From Heterobasidion occidentale (lineage: Eukaryota; Basidiomycota; Agaricomycetes; Russulales; Bondarzewiaceae), in assembly GCA_039111635.1 (NCBI GenBank), contig JBCAQO010000002.1, positions 1,612,001 to 1,676,000 of the forward strand: 64,000 nt of DNA. The letters run 5' to 3'. The position numbers and the translations under genes were made by a program. Numbering within the stretch: position 1 is the first letter of the stretch; every line of letters starts with the position of its first letter. Under the pieces are notes generated by a model. The model saw only the letters and a list, made by a program, of their open reading frames with translations, was not told where the DNA came from and did no database searches. Positions 19,173-28,873 of the stretch are shown piece after piece.

Positions 19173-20441
19173 TCAGGAAAAATCCTCTGCCAGGTCCACC
19201 AACATTCTTTTGGCCTTGGCCTCCCCTACTTCTTGGAAGAGCGCTCGGACTCCATCAGTATCATGGACGGGTCCGTTGCTTCGTCGTCCGTTAGGCGGTA
19301 CGTAGCGCTCTCCATCGCTCTGGCGTGGTCCTCCCCTTCTCGTGGAAGGGTCCTCACGTTCCACCGAATTACCAGGTTGTGGTACCCGACGGTGGTGGCC
19401 ATGAGAACTCCCCTCCTCCAATCCTCGATGTAGTCTCGCATCGTCTCCCACCGGGGATTCTTGCTCGTCTTCATCCTCCACGTCTACAGCGCGAGTTCGT
19501 CTACCTCCTCTACCCATTGTTCTGCGCGAATTTCCTCGAGCAGGGGGAACGCCTCTACGAGGGGAGGGACAATCAGACGCCCAATGCCCTGATTTTCCAC
19601 AGTTAAAACAGCGAGTGGTGAGCTTGCCATCATAAGTGCGTTTCTGGCGAGCGGCATCTCTCTTTTGACAGGTGTCAATGTCCATGTCGACTACCTGGTT
19701 GTTCATTCTGCGAGGGGCGTTGGTAGAGTTATAGCGACGAGCGGGTTGGAGGTGAAAGCGGTTGAGGAAGTCGCTTCGGAACGAGGTGGAGTTGGCGAGG
19801 ATCGCCTTTTGAGCACTTCGGGCTCTCAAGCGTCCATCTATTTCACAGGCAGTGTTGACCCAATCTTGGATTGTGTCCTTCGGCGGTGTTTCTTTGTCAT
19901 AGATCTTGTCCATGACCCTCGGATCGAGCCCCCTCTGGAAGTAAGGAACTTGTTCCTTGTTGGAGATGTCGGCGTCGGCAGCTATAAGGATGAATTGATT
20001 GGAGTATTCATCCACCGTCATCTTCCCTTGAGAGAAAGACATGAGAGCGCTTTGGGCCTTGTCCGTAAGGTTTGTTTCTTTGAACTGAAGTTTAAACTTG
20101 TCATAGAAGTCAGTCCAAGTCCTGAGGGTTTTGGGCAGAGTTGCCCCGACTGTCTTCTTTAGGAAGCTTTCTGCCCATACGCCAGCCATTCCATATCTCA
20201 TACATGAGAGGGCGAGGGAAACTTTGTCCTTGTCCGTCTTGTACCGGTCGAATTCTGCTATAAAAAGGAGGAGGCAATTCATGATGAATTTCTGTGATTG
20301 TGTTCTGTCTCCCTCAAAGTTATCGGGGAGTTTAAGCTTGCCCCTTCCAGATGATGTGATTGCAGGGGGGTCTGTAGGATTTGTTGACATGATGGCGTTA
20401 TCTTCAATGTTTCGGGTGTTGATTGGTGTTTGAATATCCAA
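19173..20441 (-). CDS. gag: Element B gag
   Basis: 422 residues from MDIQTPINTRN. Capsid region about residues 35-190 (LPDNFEGDRTQSQKFIMNCL, YFQRGLDPRVMDK), then a zinc knuckle C-F-N-C-G-K-x2-H-x4-C (CFNCGKSGHWASDC) near residue 283 and a charged C-terminus. No stop inside. The frame stays open upstream to about 20866 without an ATG (see next entry). Confidence 0.9.
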   Translation of the reverse strand: MDIQTPINTRNIEDNAIMSTNPTDPPAITSSGRGKLKLPDNFEGDRTQSQKFIMNCLLLFIAEFDRYKTDKDKVSLALSCMRYGMAGVWAESFLKKTVGATLPKTLRTWTDFYDKFKLQFKETNLTDKAQSALMSFSQGKMTVDEYSNQFILIAADADISNKEQVPYFQRGLDPRVMDKIYDKETPPKDTIQDWVNTACEIDGRLRARSAQKAILANSTSFRSDFLNRFHLQPARRYNSTNAPRRMNNQVVDMDIDTCQKRDAARQKRTYDGKLTTRCFNCGKSGHWASDCPSPRRGVPPARGNSRRTMGRGGRRTRAVDVEDEDEQESPVGDDARLHRGLEEGSSHGHHRRVPQPGNSVEREDPSTRRGGPRQSDGERYVPPNGRRSNGPVHDTDGVRALFQEVGEAKAKRMLVDLAEDFS

Positions 20442-20862
20442 GGATTCGGACTCGGATGTTACTTCTTCTTCTTCCGATGTATCCGGGATTTCCGGTTCGG
20501 GGTTTCTGTACTGGGGTGGCTCTACCCAGTCTTCTGCTATTTTGCCCCAAGCCCACTCAGCTTCTGTTTCGTTTTCTCTTGTAAAGAAATATTGTCCTTC
20601 TCGGTACGAGCAGTTATCAAAGTTTGGGGGTGCTGGCCAATTGGTGTTGGAGTAATACCAGCGGTTTCCCCTTTGATAGATAGGACAATTGTTCTGTTGA
20701 AGTTGGTTGTGGATTTGTCTAGTGCCTGGTAGAAATCCTCGGCCTAGGTCTTGCTCCAGGGTGTGTGAAGTAACTCTCTTCGGTGGGGGTCTATGCCACC
20801 GATGAGGGTTGTGAGAGAGGGTGTGGCAGCAAGCAGAATGTGGTGCAAGGTAGGGGCAAAAG
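20442..20862 (-). other. Open gag-frame leader of element B without ATG
   Basis: In frame with gag, no stop from the TAG inside the primer site to the gag ATG, about 140 codons. It has a Trp/Tyr-rich, protein-like section (NRWYYSN, NFDNCSYREGQYFFT, AEWAWGKIAEDWVEPPQYRN) that element A also encodes. It could be an N-terminal gag extension started at a non-AUG codon, or spliced. Confidence 0.45.
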
Positions 20863-20864
20863 CG

Positions 20865-20874
20865 AGTCTATTCT
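20865..20874 (-). other. Primer binding site of element B (self-priming type)
   Basis: Minus strand AGAATAGACT, two bases inside the 5' LTR. It is complementary to AGTCTATTCT near the expected transcript start in the LTR (plus-strand 21040-21049). There is no TGG typical of tRNA priming. Confidence 0.6.
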
Positions 20875-20876
20875 AG

Positions 20877-21128
20877 TGTTACGAACTGCTCGTTGGTAAC
20901 CCAAGAGTAACAGGTTCTTCCCTAGGTTGCACTATGGACTGAGTGGTGGACGAAGTCTCGACTGTATCGGGCAATGATACAGGAGGGAATAATGATTGGC
21001 TCTAAGATGATAGGTATGTGGAGATACCTAAGAATGAAGAGAATAGACTGAAGACCCTCAGCCTATTCTATGGGCCTTATATACTGTATGGGGTATAGGG
21101 TAGGAGTCCGTGTGCTTCTCCGGGTTTC
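20877..21128 (-). repeat. 5' LTR of element B, part adjoining gag
   Basis: Plus strand begins TGTTACGAACTGCTCG. It is interrupted at 21128 by element A and resumes at 31999; together 588 bp, the length of the intact LTRs. The 5-bp duplication is GTTTC (21124-21128 and 31994-31998). Confidence 0.92.
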
Positions 21129-21714
21129 TGTTATGACTTGACCGATCGGGGCCCTTCGGGGTCGGTCTAACCGATGGATCAAGCATCACATGCTAGGCAG
21201 CTCCACTACGGAGCGTACACCAAGGTATTCGGCGTGTCCTTAGGAGCCGACAAGACCGATGGTTCTTCAAGACATCGGTAGAGGCTATATTGGAGGGACA
21301 CGAGGCTCACAGAGTTCACACAGTAATAAGAAAGGCATTCACATGCCATGGGCTTAGGGCTTGTGGGTAAGCACCTCGTCGCACCATGATGGATCAGTGC
21401 GACTGGAGAAGTACAAGAGGCGCCGGATGAGAAAGACGGCGACCACAGCTCTCCTAGGATGGAAACCTGGAGAAGCACACGGACTCTTACCCTATACCCC
21501 ATACAGTATATAAGGCCCATAGAATAGGCTGAGGATCTTCAGTCTATTCTCTTCGTTCCCCCTGTATCTACACATACAGGACTCTTAGAGCCAATCACTA
21601 TTCCCTCCTGTATCGTTACCTGATACAGTCGAGACTTCGCCCATCACTCAGTCTATCGTGCAACCTAGGGAAGAACCTGTTACTCTTGGGTTACCGAACG
21701 AGCAGTTCGTAACA
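21129..21714 (+). repeat. 5' LTR of element A
   Basis: Begins TGTTATGACTTGACCG, ends GCAGTTCGTAACA. TATA box TATATAA at 21507-21513. An 11-bp hairpin follows: GAATAGGCTGA pairs with TCAGTCTATTC (one G-T pair) around the likely transcript start. Confidence 0.95.
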
Positions 21715-21716
21715 CT

Positions 21717-21726
21717 AGAATAGACT
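21717..21726 (+). other. Primer binding site of element A (self-priming type)
   Basis: AGAATAGACT, two bases after the LTR, is the exact reverse complement of AGTCTATTCT at 21541-21550, about 28-35 nt after the TATA box and so near the expected 5' end of the RNA. This is the arrangement known from Tf1 of fission yeast. Confidence 0.65.
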
Positions 21727-21794
21727 CGCTTTGCCCCTACCTTGCACCACACTCCGCTTGCTGCCACACTCTTTCTCACAACCCTCATCGGTGG

Positions 21795-22184
21795 CATTGA
21801 CCCCCACCGAAGAGAGTTACTTCACACACCCTGGAGCAAGACCTAGGCCTAGGATTTCCACCAGGCACTAGACGAACCCATAACCAACTTCAACAGAACA
21901 ATCGTCCTATCCATCAAAGAGAAAACCGCTGGTATTACTCCGACACCAACCGCCCAGCACCCCCAAACTTTGATAACTGCTCGTACCGAGAAGGACGATA
22001 CTTCTTCACAAGAGAAGACGAAACAGAAGCTGAGTGGGCTTGGGACGAAATAGCAGAAGACTGGGTAGAGCCACCCCAGTACAGAAACCCCGAACCAGAA
22101 ATCCCAGATACATCGGAAGAAGAAGAAGGAACATCTGAGTCCGAATCCTCGGATATTCAAACACCGATCAACACCCGAAACATT
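21795..22184 (+). other. Open gag-frame leader of element A without ATG
   Basis: In frame with gag, open from just after a TGA at about 21798-21800 (AGA in element B). It encodes a Trp/Tyr/acid-rich peptide (NRWYYSDTNRPAPPNF, REGRYFFTREDE, AEWAWDEIAEDW, then SEEEEGTSESESS) shared with B and faintly with D. Probable N-terminal extension of gag. Confidence 0.45.
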
Positions 22185-23402
22185 ATGTCGACAAATCCTA
22201 CAGACCCACCCGCACTCGCATCGTCGGGAAGGGGCAAGCTCAAACTCCCTGACAACTTCGAGGGAGACCGAACACAATCACAGAAATTCATCATGAATTG
22301 TCTCCTCCTTTTCACAGCAGAACCAGACCGATACAAAACGGATTCAGACAAGGTTTCTCTCGCTCTCTCTTGCATGAGATATGGAACGGCCGGCGTATGG
22401 GCGGAAAGTTTCCTAAAGAGGACAGTAGGGGCGACCCCGCCCAAGACTGTAGGAACTTGGGACGACTTCCTTATCAGGTTTAAACTCCAGTTCAAGGAAA
22501 CGAACCTCACGGACAAGGCCCGAAGTGCCCTCATGTCTTTCTCTCAGGGGAAGATGACGGTGGATGAATATTCAAACCAATTCATCCTTATAGCCGCCGA
22601 CGCCGACATCACCGACAAGGAACAAGTTCCTTACTTCCAGAGGGGGCTCGATCCGAGGGTCATGGACAAAATCTATGACAAAGAAACACCGCCGAAGGAC
22701 ACAATCCAAGATTGGGTCAACACTGCCTGCGAAATAGACGGACGCTTGAGAGCCCGAAGTGCTCAAAAGGCGATCCTTGCCAACTCCACCTCCTTCCGAA
22801 GCGATTTCCTCAACCGCTTTCACCTCCAACCAGCTCGTCGCTACAACTCTACCACCGCTCCTCGCAGAATGAACAACCAGGTAGTCGACATGGACATTGA
22901 CGCCTCCCGAAAAAGAGATGCCGCTCGCCAGAAGCGCACTTATGATGGCAAGCCTACCACTCGTTGTTTCAACTGTGGGAAGCTAGGGCATTGGGCGTCT
23001 GACTGCCATTCCCCTTGTAGAGGCGTTCCCCCGCCTCGAGGAAATCCGCGCCAGCCGATGGGCGGAGGAGGTAGACGAACTCGTGCTGCAGACATGGAGG
23101 ATGAAGACGAGCAAGAACCCCCGGTGGGAAACGATGCGCGACTACATCGAGGACTGGAGGAGGGGAGTTCTCATGGCCACCACCGTCGGGTACCACAACC
23201 TGGTAATTCGGTGGAACGTGAGGACCCTTCCGCGAGAAGGGGAGGATCACGCCAGAGCGATGGAGAGCGCTACGTACCGCCTAACGGACGACGAAGAAAT
23301 GGACCCATCAGTGATACTAATGGCGTCCGAGCGCTCTTCCAAGAAGTAGGGGAGGCCGAGGCAAAGAAGATGTTGATAGATCTGGCAGAGGATTTTTCCT
23401 GA
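22185..23402 (+). CDS. gag: Element A gag
   Basis: 405 residues from MSTNPTDPPALASS; no internal stop. Capsid-like helical region about 20-180, zinc knuckle CFNCGKLGHWASDC near residue 263, Arg/Gly- and acid-rich C-terminus. It forms the particle and binds element RNA. The pol ATG at 23480 lies 77 nt downstream in another frame. The first ATG was chosen, but the frame is open upstream. Confidence 0.92.
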   Translation: MSTNPTDPPALASSGRGKLKLPDNFEGDRTQSQKFIMNCLLLFTAEPDRYKTDSDKVSLALSCMRYGTAGVWAESFLKRTVGATPPKTVGTWDDFLIRFKLQFKETNLTDKARSALMSFSQGKMTVDEYSNQFILIAADADITDKEQVPYFQRGLDPRVMDKIYDKETPPKDTIQDWVNTACEIDGRLRARSAQKAILANSTSFRSDFLNRFHLQPARRYNSTTAPRRMNNQVVDMDIDASRKRDAARQKRTYDGKPTTRCFNCGKLGHWASDCHSPCRGVPPPRGNPRQPMGGGGRRTRAADMEDEDEQEPPVGNDARLHRGLEEGSSHGHHRRVPQPGNSVEREDPSARRGGSRQSDGERYVPPNGRRRNGPISDTNGVRALFQEVGEAEAKKMLIDLAEDFS

Positions 23403-23479
23403 CCTCTCCTTCACCAGCCGAAGAGAGAGGGTCGAGGAAACTCGAGTATGATTCCCCGTCATATATCCGAATCGGAGCA

Positions 23480-26400
23480 ATGAACAGTCACATTATTACC
23501 CCCATTCGACTTGACGTGCGATTGACAACTCGAGGAAGAAGCGCTGGAGCCAGAGCTGCCATCGACTCAGCATGCGAAGGGATTTTGGTAAACGAAGAGT
23601 GGGTACAGAAGCACAATCTCCCCACCTACCCTTTAAACCACCCCATCCGCGTTCGCAACGTCGATGACACCATCAACAAGGCAGGCCTCATACGACGAGG
23701 CCTAGACGCGAATCTCACCGTCAAAGATAGACGAGGGAGAACTCACACCGAACGCGTCCAGATGTTCATCACCAATCTAGGGAAAGACGACATGCTCCTA
23801 GGAACGGATTGGTTGAAATACCACGACCCCTCCATCGGGTGGAGGCCCCGTGAAGTACACTTTGATCGATGCCCCAGAAATTGCCAACAACCATATGGGT
23901 TTACCAAAGCAAGGGAAGAGCCTACCAAGAAGGCATGGCTAGCGAAACTACGCGGTGACAAGATTCCCCAGCGGACGAAACCGCATCTTGTCTCAGAACC
24001 GGTAGGACCTTCGTGGACTTGGACTAAAGAACAATGGAACCAAATACCCGCGAAGGAATGGAAAACTCGGTTCATGGAGTTACTCGAGTACAAATCCCGA
24101 CAACGCAAAGCTCGGAATTGGCTCGAGAAACAAGTAACCGAAAGGAAGGAACGCCGGCAAGCTCAGCAAGAGATAACCCAGGGCGAAGCTTCAGGAAAAG
24201 TCGCTGACAAAGCGCAAACACCGTTTGACTCCCCCGCAATGGAAAGCGCAGGAGAACCCGTCATTAGGAAGGTAGCTCCAGAACCCTCGGGGTTCGCAAG
24301 CTTTGACGAAAACCTAGAGGAAGAAATCGACACCACCAACTTGAAAGGTCGAGTGCCGACAGAATATCATTCTTACCTCGACATCTTCAGCGAACGACGA
24401 TCGCAGAGGCTTCCCCAACATACAATATGGGACCATGCGATAAACCTCAAACCATCTTTTGTACCCCAGGCCCCGCGGATATTTCCTCTGAGCCCGGAAA
24501 AGCATGATGAGTTAGGGAAGTTCGTCAAGGAGCACCTTTCCAGAGGAACAATACGTCGGTCAACAGCGCATAGCGCGGCCTCTTTCTTTTTTGTAAGCAA
24601 GAAAGATGGGAAGCTCCGTCCGGTACAAGACTATCGTCATCTTAACGAACACACCATTCGAGACGTCACCCCCCTACCATTAATCCAAGAACTATTGGAT
24701 ATTATTAAAGGCGCAACGGTGTTCTCGAAGCTCGATGTTCGGTGGGGATATAACAACGTGCGCATCAAGAAAGGAGACGAGTCCAAAGCAGCCTTCGTCA
24801 CACCCTTGGGACTTTTCGAACCTACAGTAATGTTCTTTGGGCTCTGTAATTCCCCAGGAACCTTCCAAGCCATGATGAACATGATCTTCCAGGAACTCAT
24901 ACTGGCCCGGAAAATAGCGGTATATATGGACGACATCCTCATCTTCACGAAAACCACAGCAGAACATGTTGTGATTCTCCGGCGAGTCCTCCAAATTCTG
25001 CGCGACAACGATCTTTATCTCAAACCAGAGAAATGTGAGTTCCACAAGGAGAAGCTAAACTACCTTGGGTACACGATTTCAAAAGACCATGTCGCTATGG
25101 AAGACTCGAAGATTGAAGCTATCCAGGAATGGCCCATCCCACGCACAGTTCGCGACATCCGCTCTTTCTTGGGCCTAGGGAATTTCTACCGACGATTCAT
25201 TGATAAATTCTCCTTGATCGCTCGACCCCTGCATGACCTCACAAAGAAAGATATGAGATGGGACTGGACCACGGAGTGCCAGCAGGCGTTTGATCGACTG
25301 AAGAAAGCCTTTGTCAGTCAACCCGTCCTGCTATACCCTGACCCGATGCGCCCCTACCGGCTCGTTACCGACGCTTCCCTCGCGGCATACGGTGCAGTCC
25401 TCTTACAGGAAGGACCTGATAACGACTGGCACCCCGTGGCATACCTCTCAGGATCGTTCTCACCGGCCGAACGGAATTACAACGTACATGATCGCGAACT
25501 CCTTGCTATTATCAAGGCGATGGAGCACTGGAAACACTACCTCGAAGGCGCTCGACACCCTTTTGAAGTCTGGACGGACCATAAGAACCTAGAACACTTT
25601 CAGACGGCGCGCGACCTGTCAAGACGACAAGCACGCTGGAGCCTGCTTTTGTCCCGATTTGACTTCCAGCTCAGTTACAAGGCTGGAACTACTAATCATG
25701 CCGATGCTCTGTCCAGGCGTCCAGACCTTAGTGAGGGGGTGGAATCTGATAACAAGGCACAGACTCTACTTCCGTCTAGACTTTTCACCGAGTCCAGCGA
25801 AACTCTAGTGGAGCCAAACGAAGGCATACACATCAAGGCAACGGAACTCGTATCCTCGGACATCCTCTCCCTTATTCGACACTCGCGCTCGGAACACGAT
25901 TTGCTGGTTGGTGTCGCCCTCAAGAAATTACTGGAGAAAGGACCAAACACAATGAAGGGCGACCTAGGAAAATGGACACATGAAGATGGCATCACAAGAT
26001 GCAACAGTTATATATGTGTCCCGAAGGACGATCTCCTTCGACGAATGATTGTCAAAATGCACCATGACACTATGGCTACAGGACACCCAGGCCGAGCAAA
26101 GACCTTAGAATTGGTCCAACGCCATTATTGGTGGTCAAGCATGACTAAATTCGTACATGCATACGTGGATGGATGCGCAGTCTGCCAATCCACCAAGAAC
26201 CTACCCCATAGGACCCATCCACCGATCCAACCATTAGAAACCACGAACGTCCCTTGGCGCTTCATCTCCACCGACTTCGTAACAGACCTTCCAGAAAGCA
26301 GAGGCTACGACTCGATAAATGTGGTAGTCGATCAAGGCCTGTCAAAAGGAATAGTCATAACCCCGTGCAAAAAGACAATCACGGCCGAGGAAACTACGAC

Positions 26401-27334
26401 GATCTTCCAGGACAATGTGTTCAAACGATATGGACTACCAACCAAGGTGGTGTCCGACAGAGGTCCTCAATTTGCGGCAAAATTCACAAGGGAACTATGG
26501 AAAGGAATGGGAATCTCCCCTGCCCTCAGTACGGCTTACCACCCCCAAATGGACGGAGAAACAGAACGGGTAAACCAAGAGATCGAGCAATTCTTGCGAG
26601 TGTTTTGCAACTACCACCAAGACAATTGGGTAGACTTGATTCCTTTCGCAGAATTCTCCCACAACACTCGGAAGCACTCCGCCACTGGGAAGTCGCCGTT
26701 TGAAATCCTCTACGGGTTCAATCCACCATACTCGGTCGACTCAGCTTTGGAGACCAAGGTACCCGCAGTAACTGAACGCTTGCAGCTAATCAAAGAAGTC
26801 CAAGAAGAGGCGGCCGCAAGTCTACAAATAGCAGCGCAGCACGCCAAGGACCGGGACCTACACAGGAAACTTTCGCAGTAGGAAGTAGGAACCCAAGTTT
26901 GGCTAGAAGGAACCCATATTCGGACGACTCACCCGAAATTCAAGCTAGCACCCAGGCGCTATGGCCCCTTTTCGGTGACCGAAAGAATCGGCTCTCTGGC
27001 TTATCGGCTGAAAATACCCAAAACGTGGAAGATACACCCGGTATTTCATGCCTCCATACTCACGGAATATCACGAGACAGAGGCCCACGGAAGGAACTTC
27101 CCCAGACCTGCCCCAGAGATCTTGAATGAAGAAGAACACTACGAAGTGGAGGCTATTCTAGATTCAAGACGACAGGGACGAGGGACTAAGTACCTTGTCA
27201 AGTGGGTCGGATACTCCGAGGCCGATAACACCTGGGAACCCTTTGCCCTCCTCAAAGATACGGCCGACGAGGCGCTTCGTGAATTTCATGAAAGCTACCC
27301 AGACAAGCCCCGACCTGCGGCGATTAAGCTTTAG
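23480..27334 (+). pseudogene. pol: Element A pol: protease, RT, RNase H, integrase, chromodomain; one internal stop
   Basis: One frame of 1285 codons broken by TAG at 26879-26881 where B reads TGG. Protease at the N-terminus with IDSACEGILV (D-S-A instead of D-S-G). RT about residues 330-560 with VYMDDILIFTK. RNase H about 620-740 (VTDASLAAYG, HDRELLAII, VWTDHKNLEHF, NHADALSRRPDL). Integrase with HHDTMATGHPGR to CAVCQSTKN, and DDE in STDFVTDLPES, VSDRGPQF and MDGETERVNQEIE. The chromodomain near the C-terminus (KYLVKWVGYSEADNTWEP) is after the stop. The product stops within the integrase C-terminal region, so integration ability is doubtful. Confidence 0.93.
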
Positions 27335-27431
27335 AAAGGTATAAAAAGGGGAGACACCCCATCCTTTTCAAAGCAAGAATCCTCCCACTAGTACATGTCC
27401 AACCACTCCTCCCTGAATTACTCCCCTGGAC

Positions 27432-27914
27432 GTGCCATGCTCATCAATGACGGAACTACCTCCTACCCCACAAGAAACCCCTCACCAGACATCATTCTGG
27501 CCATGGCCAACCCCGACACTGGACGCCCTAGCCGACGCAGCCGCCCAGCGACTCCGGAAGGAATTCCCATACCAATCGTTGTCCATCAAACCACACTCGC
27601 CGTCGAAGATCGAACGGGTTCCCGAACCTCACCACGGATTGAGAGAGCTCATGACGAGCACGATGAAGGACGTCAAGAAGAAGGAATACCTACTCCGTCA
27701 ACGCCTCCGCGACCGACGACAACGTTGGCTCAAGGAGACACAAGGCAGGAAACGAGAGGCGGAGGAAGACCAGGAAACCCTGCAGACCTGGCATCGCCTA
27801 CAGTTGCTGAGGCAGATGTACAAGAACCAGCAACGGCTGGTACATCAACTGCCAGGACCAGAGGGCCCCCTACCAGTAGTCGAGATCTGCACCCCAGAGA
27901 GTTGGAAGGGCTAG
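27432..27914 (+). CDS. Element A overlapping ORF, charged helical protein (frame 2)
   Basis: 160 residues, offset by one base from the ORF above. The second half is strongly charged and helical (MKDVKKKEYLLRQRLRDRRQ, GRKREAEEDQETLQTWHRLQ) and conserved in element B at 14936-14661 with few changes. This frame looks more like a folded protein than frame 1 in the same interval. The family is unknown; expression by frameshift from frame 1 is possible. Confidence 0.5.
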   Translation: MPCSSMTELPPTPQETPHQTSFWPWPTPTLDALADAAAQRLRKEFPYQSLSIKPHSPSKIERVPEPHHGLRELMTSTMKDVKKKEYLLRQRLRDRRQRWLKETQGRKREAEEDQETLQTWHRLQLLRQMYKNQQRLVHQLPGPEGPLPVVEICTPESWKG

Positions 27915-28079
27915 GAGACGCGCTGCTCCAGCGCACCACCATCTCCGTGGTAATTTAGATGGCCACAGCGCTAGCCTTACAAAGGCTCGCTAACTTCTTC
28001 GCAGGGCAACCAGGGAGCGAGAGCAACGACATACCCCGACACCTCGCTGACGCGAGCGACCAGGTCAGGCTTCTGGCCT

Positions 28080-28667
28080 ATGCAGATGATCATAGGGCCG
28101 CCTCCTGGTATGCCCGAGGAAATAATGGGGCTTACGCCCTACTCATTCACCCGGACGAGTTCTCCTCCTTCATCAATTTGGAACTCCTACCCGCCCTCAT
28201 ATCGCACACCGACACAAGACACTCCTCCCACGCCCGTCCCGTTCGGATTGACCCATTCTGCGTCCAACCATGGAGCGAAGCCAGCAGAGCGATACCGGCT
28301 ACAAGTAGTCGAGACGCATCCGCCCAGACAGAATATGTCTGGGCTACAGTCCAACGACAGGCACGAAGGGACCGAGAGGCCCTACCTCCCATATCGGCAG
28401 GACAATCCACCAGGCAGGACGCAGGAGGCAGCAATGAAGAACATCCTCCAAGGTACAGGAGGAATGAGGGACGAGGGAATCAGAGGGCAAGGACAACCCC
28501 TCAGCCCAGGCGAAGCAGTCCTAGAAGAACTCGACCAAGAGATTCGCCGACTCCAAACCGTCCTCGAGATAATCGAATTGAAGGAGCACATCCACACATT
28601 GGTAGAAGAACTCCAATCCGCCAGCGTCCGACTCAGCGAACTACTTCCTGGACTCGAGCGGAACTAG
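28080..28667 (+). CDS. Element A overlapping ORF with C-terminal coiled coil (frame 2)
   Basis: 195 residues, same frame as 27432-27914 but separated from it by three stops. Pro/Ser-rich N-terminal half (MGLTPYSFTRTSSPPSS) and a leucine-heptad helix at the C-terminus (VLEELDQEIRRLQTVLEIIE, LVEELQSASVRLSELLPGL). Open in both A and B, while frame 1 is broken in B; replacements in the helix are largely conservative (Glu/Asp, Lys/Arg). Unknown function; self-association is inferred from the heptads. Confidence 0.5.
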   Translation: MQMIIGPPPGMPEEIMGLTPYSFTRTSSPPSSIWNSYPPSYRTPTQDTPPTPVPFGLTHSASNHGAKPAERYRLQVVETHPPRQNMSGLQSNDRHEGTERPYLPYRQDNPPGRTQEAAMKNILQGTGGMRDEGIRGQGQPLSPGEAVLEELDQEIRRLQTVLEIIELKEHIHTLVEELQSASVRLSELLPGLERN

Positions 28668-28873
28668 ACGCCTGGGACGAGGTCGAAGACGGCAATTACG
28701 ACGACATCAACCCCTATTACAGGCCAGATGAAGGGTATGGGGATTACGGAGACATTGGCGGAGGATACTAGACCAGGGAGTTAAGGAACCCCTGGTCTTT
28801 AACATGATGACGGAGAGGAAAGGACCCTCCGCATCACAGGTACCGGTTTCACGCACAGGACGCCGGAACGGAC

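Larger units (their letters stand above)
27395..28771 (+). pseudogene. Element A post-pol ORF (frame 1), stop at 27956-27958
   Basis: One frame of 459 codons from MSNHSSLNYSPGRAM, interrupted by TAG where B reads CAG. Relative to B it has two compensating one-base indels near 27465 and 27545, so about 27 residues are read in a different frame. C-terminus Asp/Tyr/Gly-rich (DAWDEVEDGNYDDINPYYRP) and well conserved in B. Arg/Pro-rich middle. No recognised domain, no signal peptide or membrane segment, so an envelope role is not supported. It starts 60 nt after the pol stop. Confidence 0.65.
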
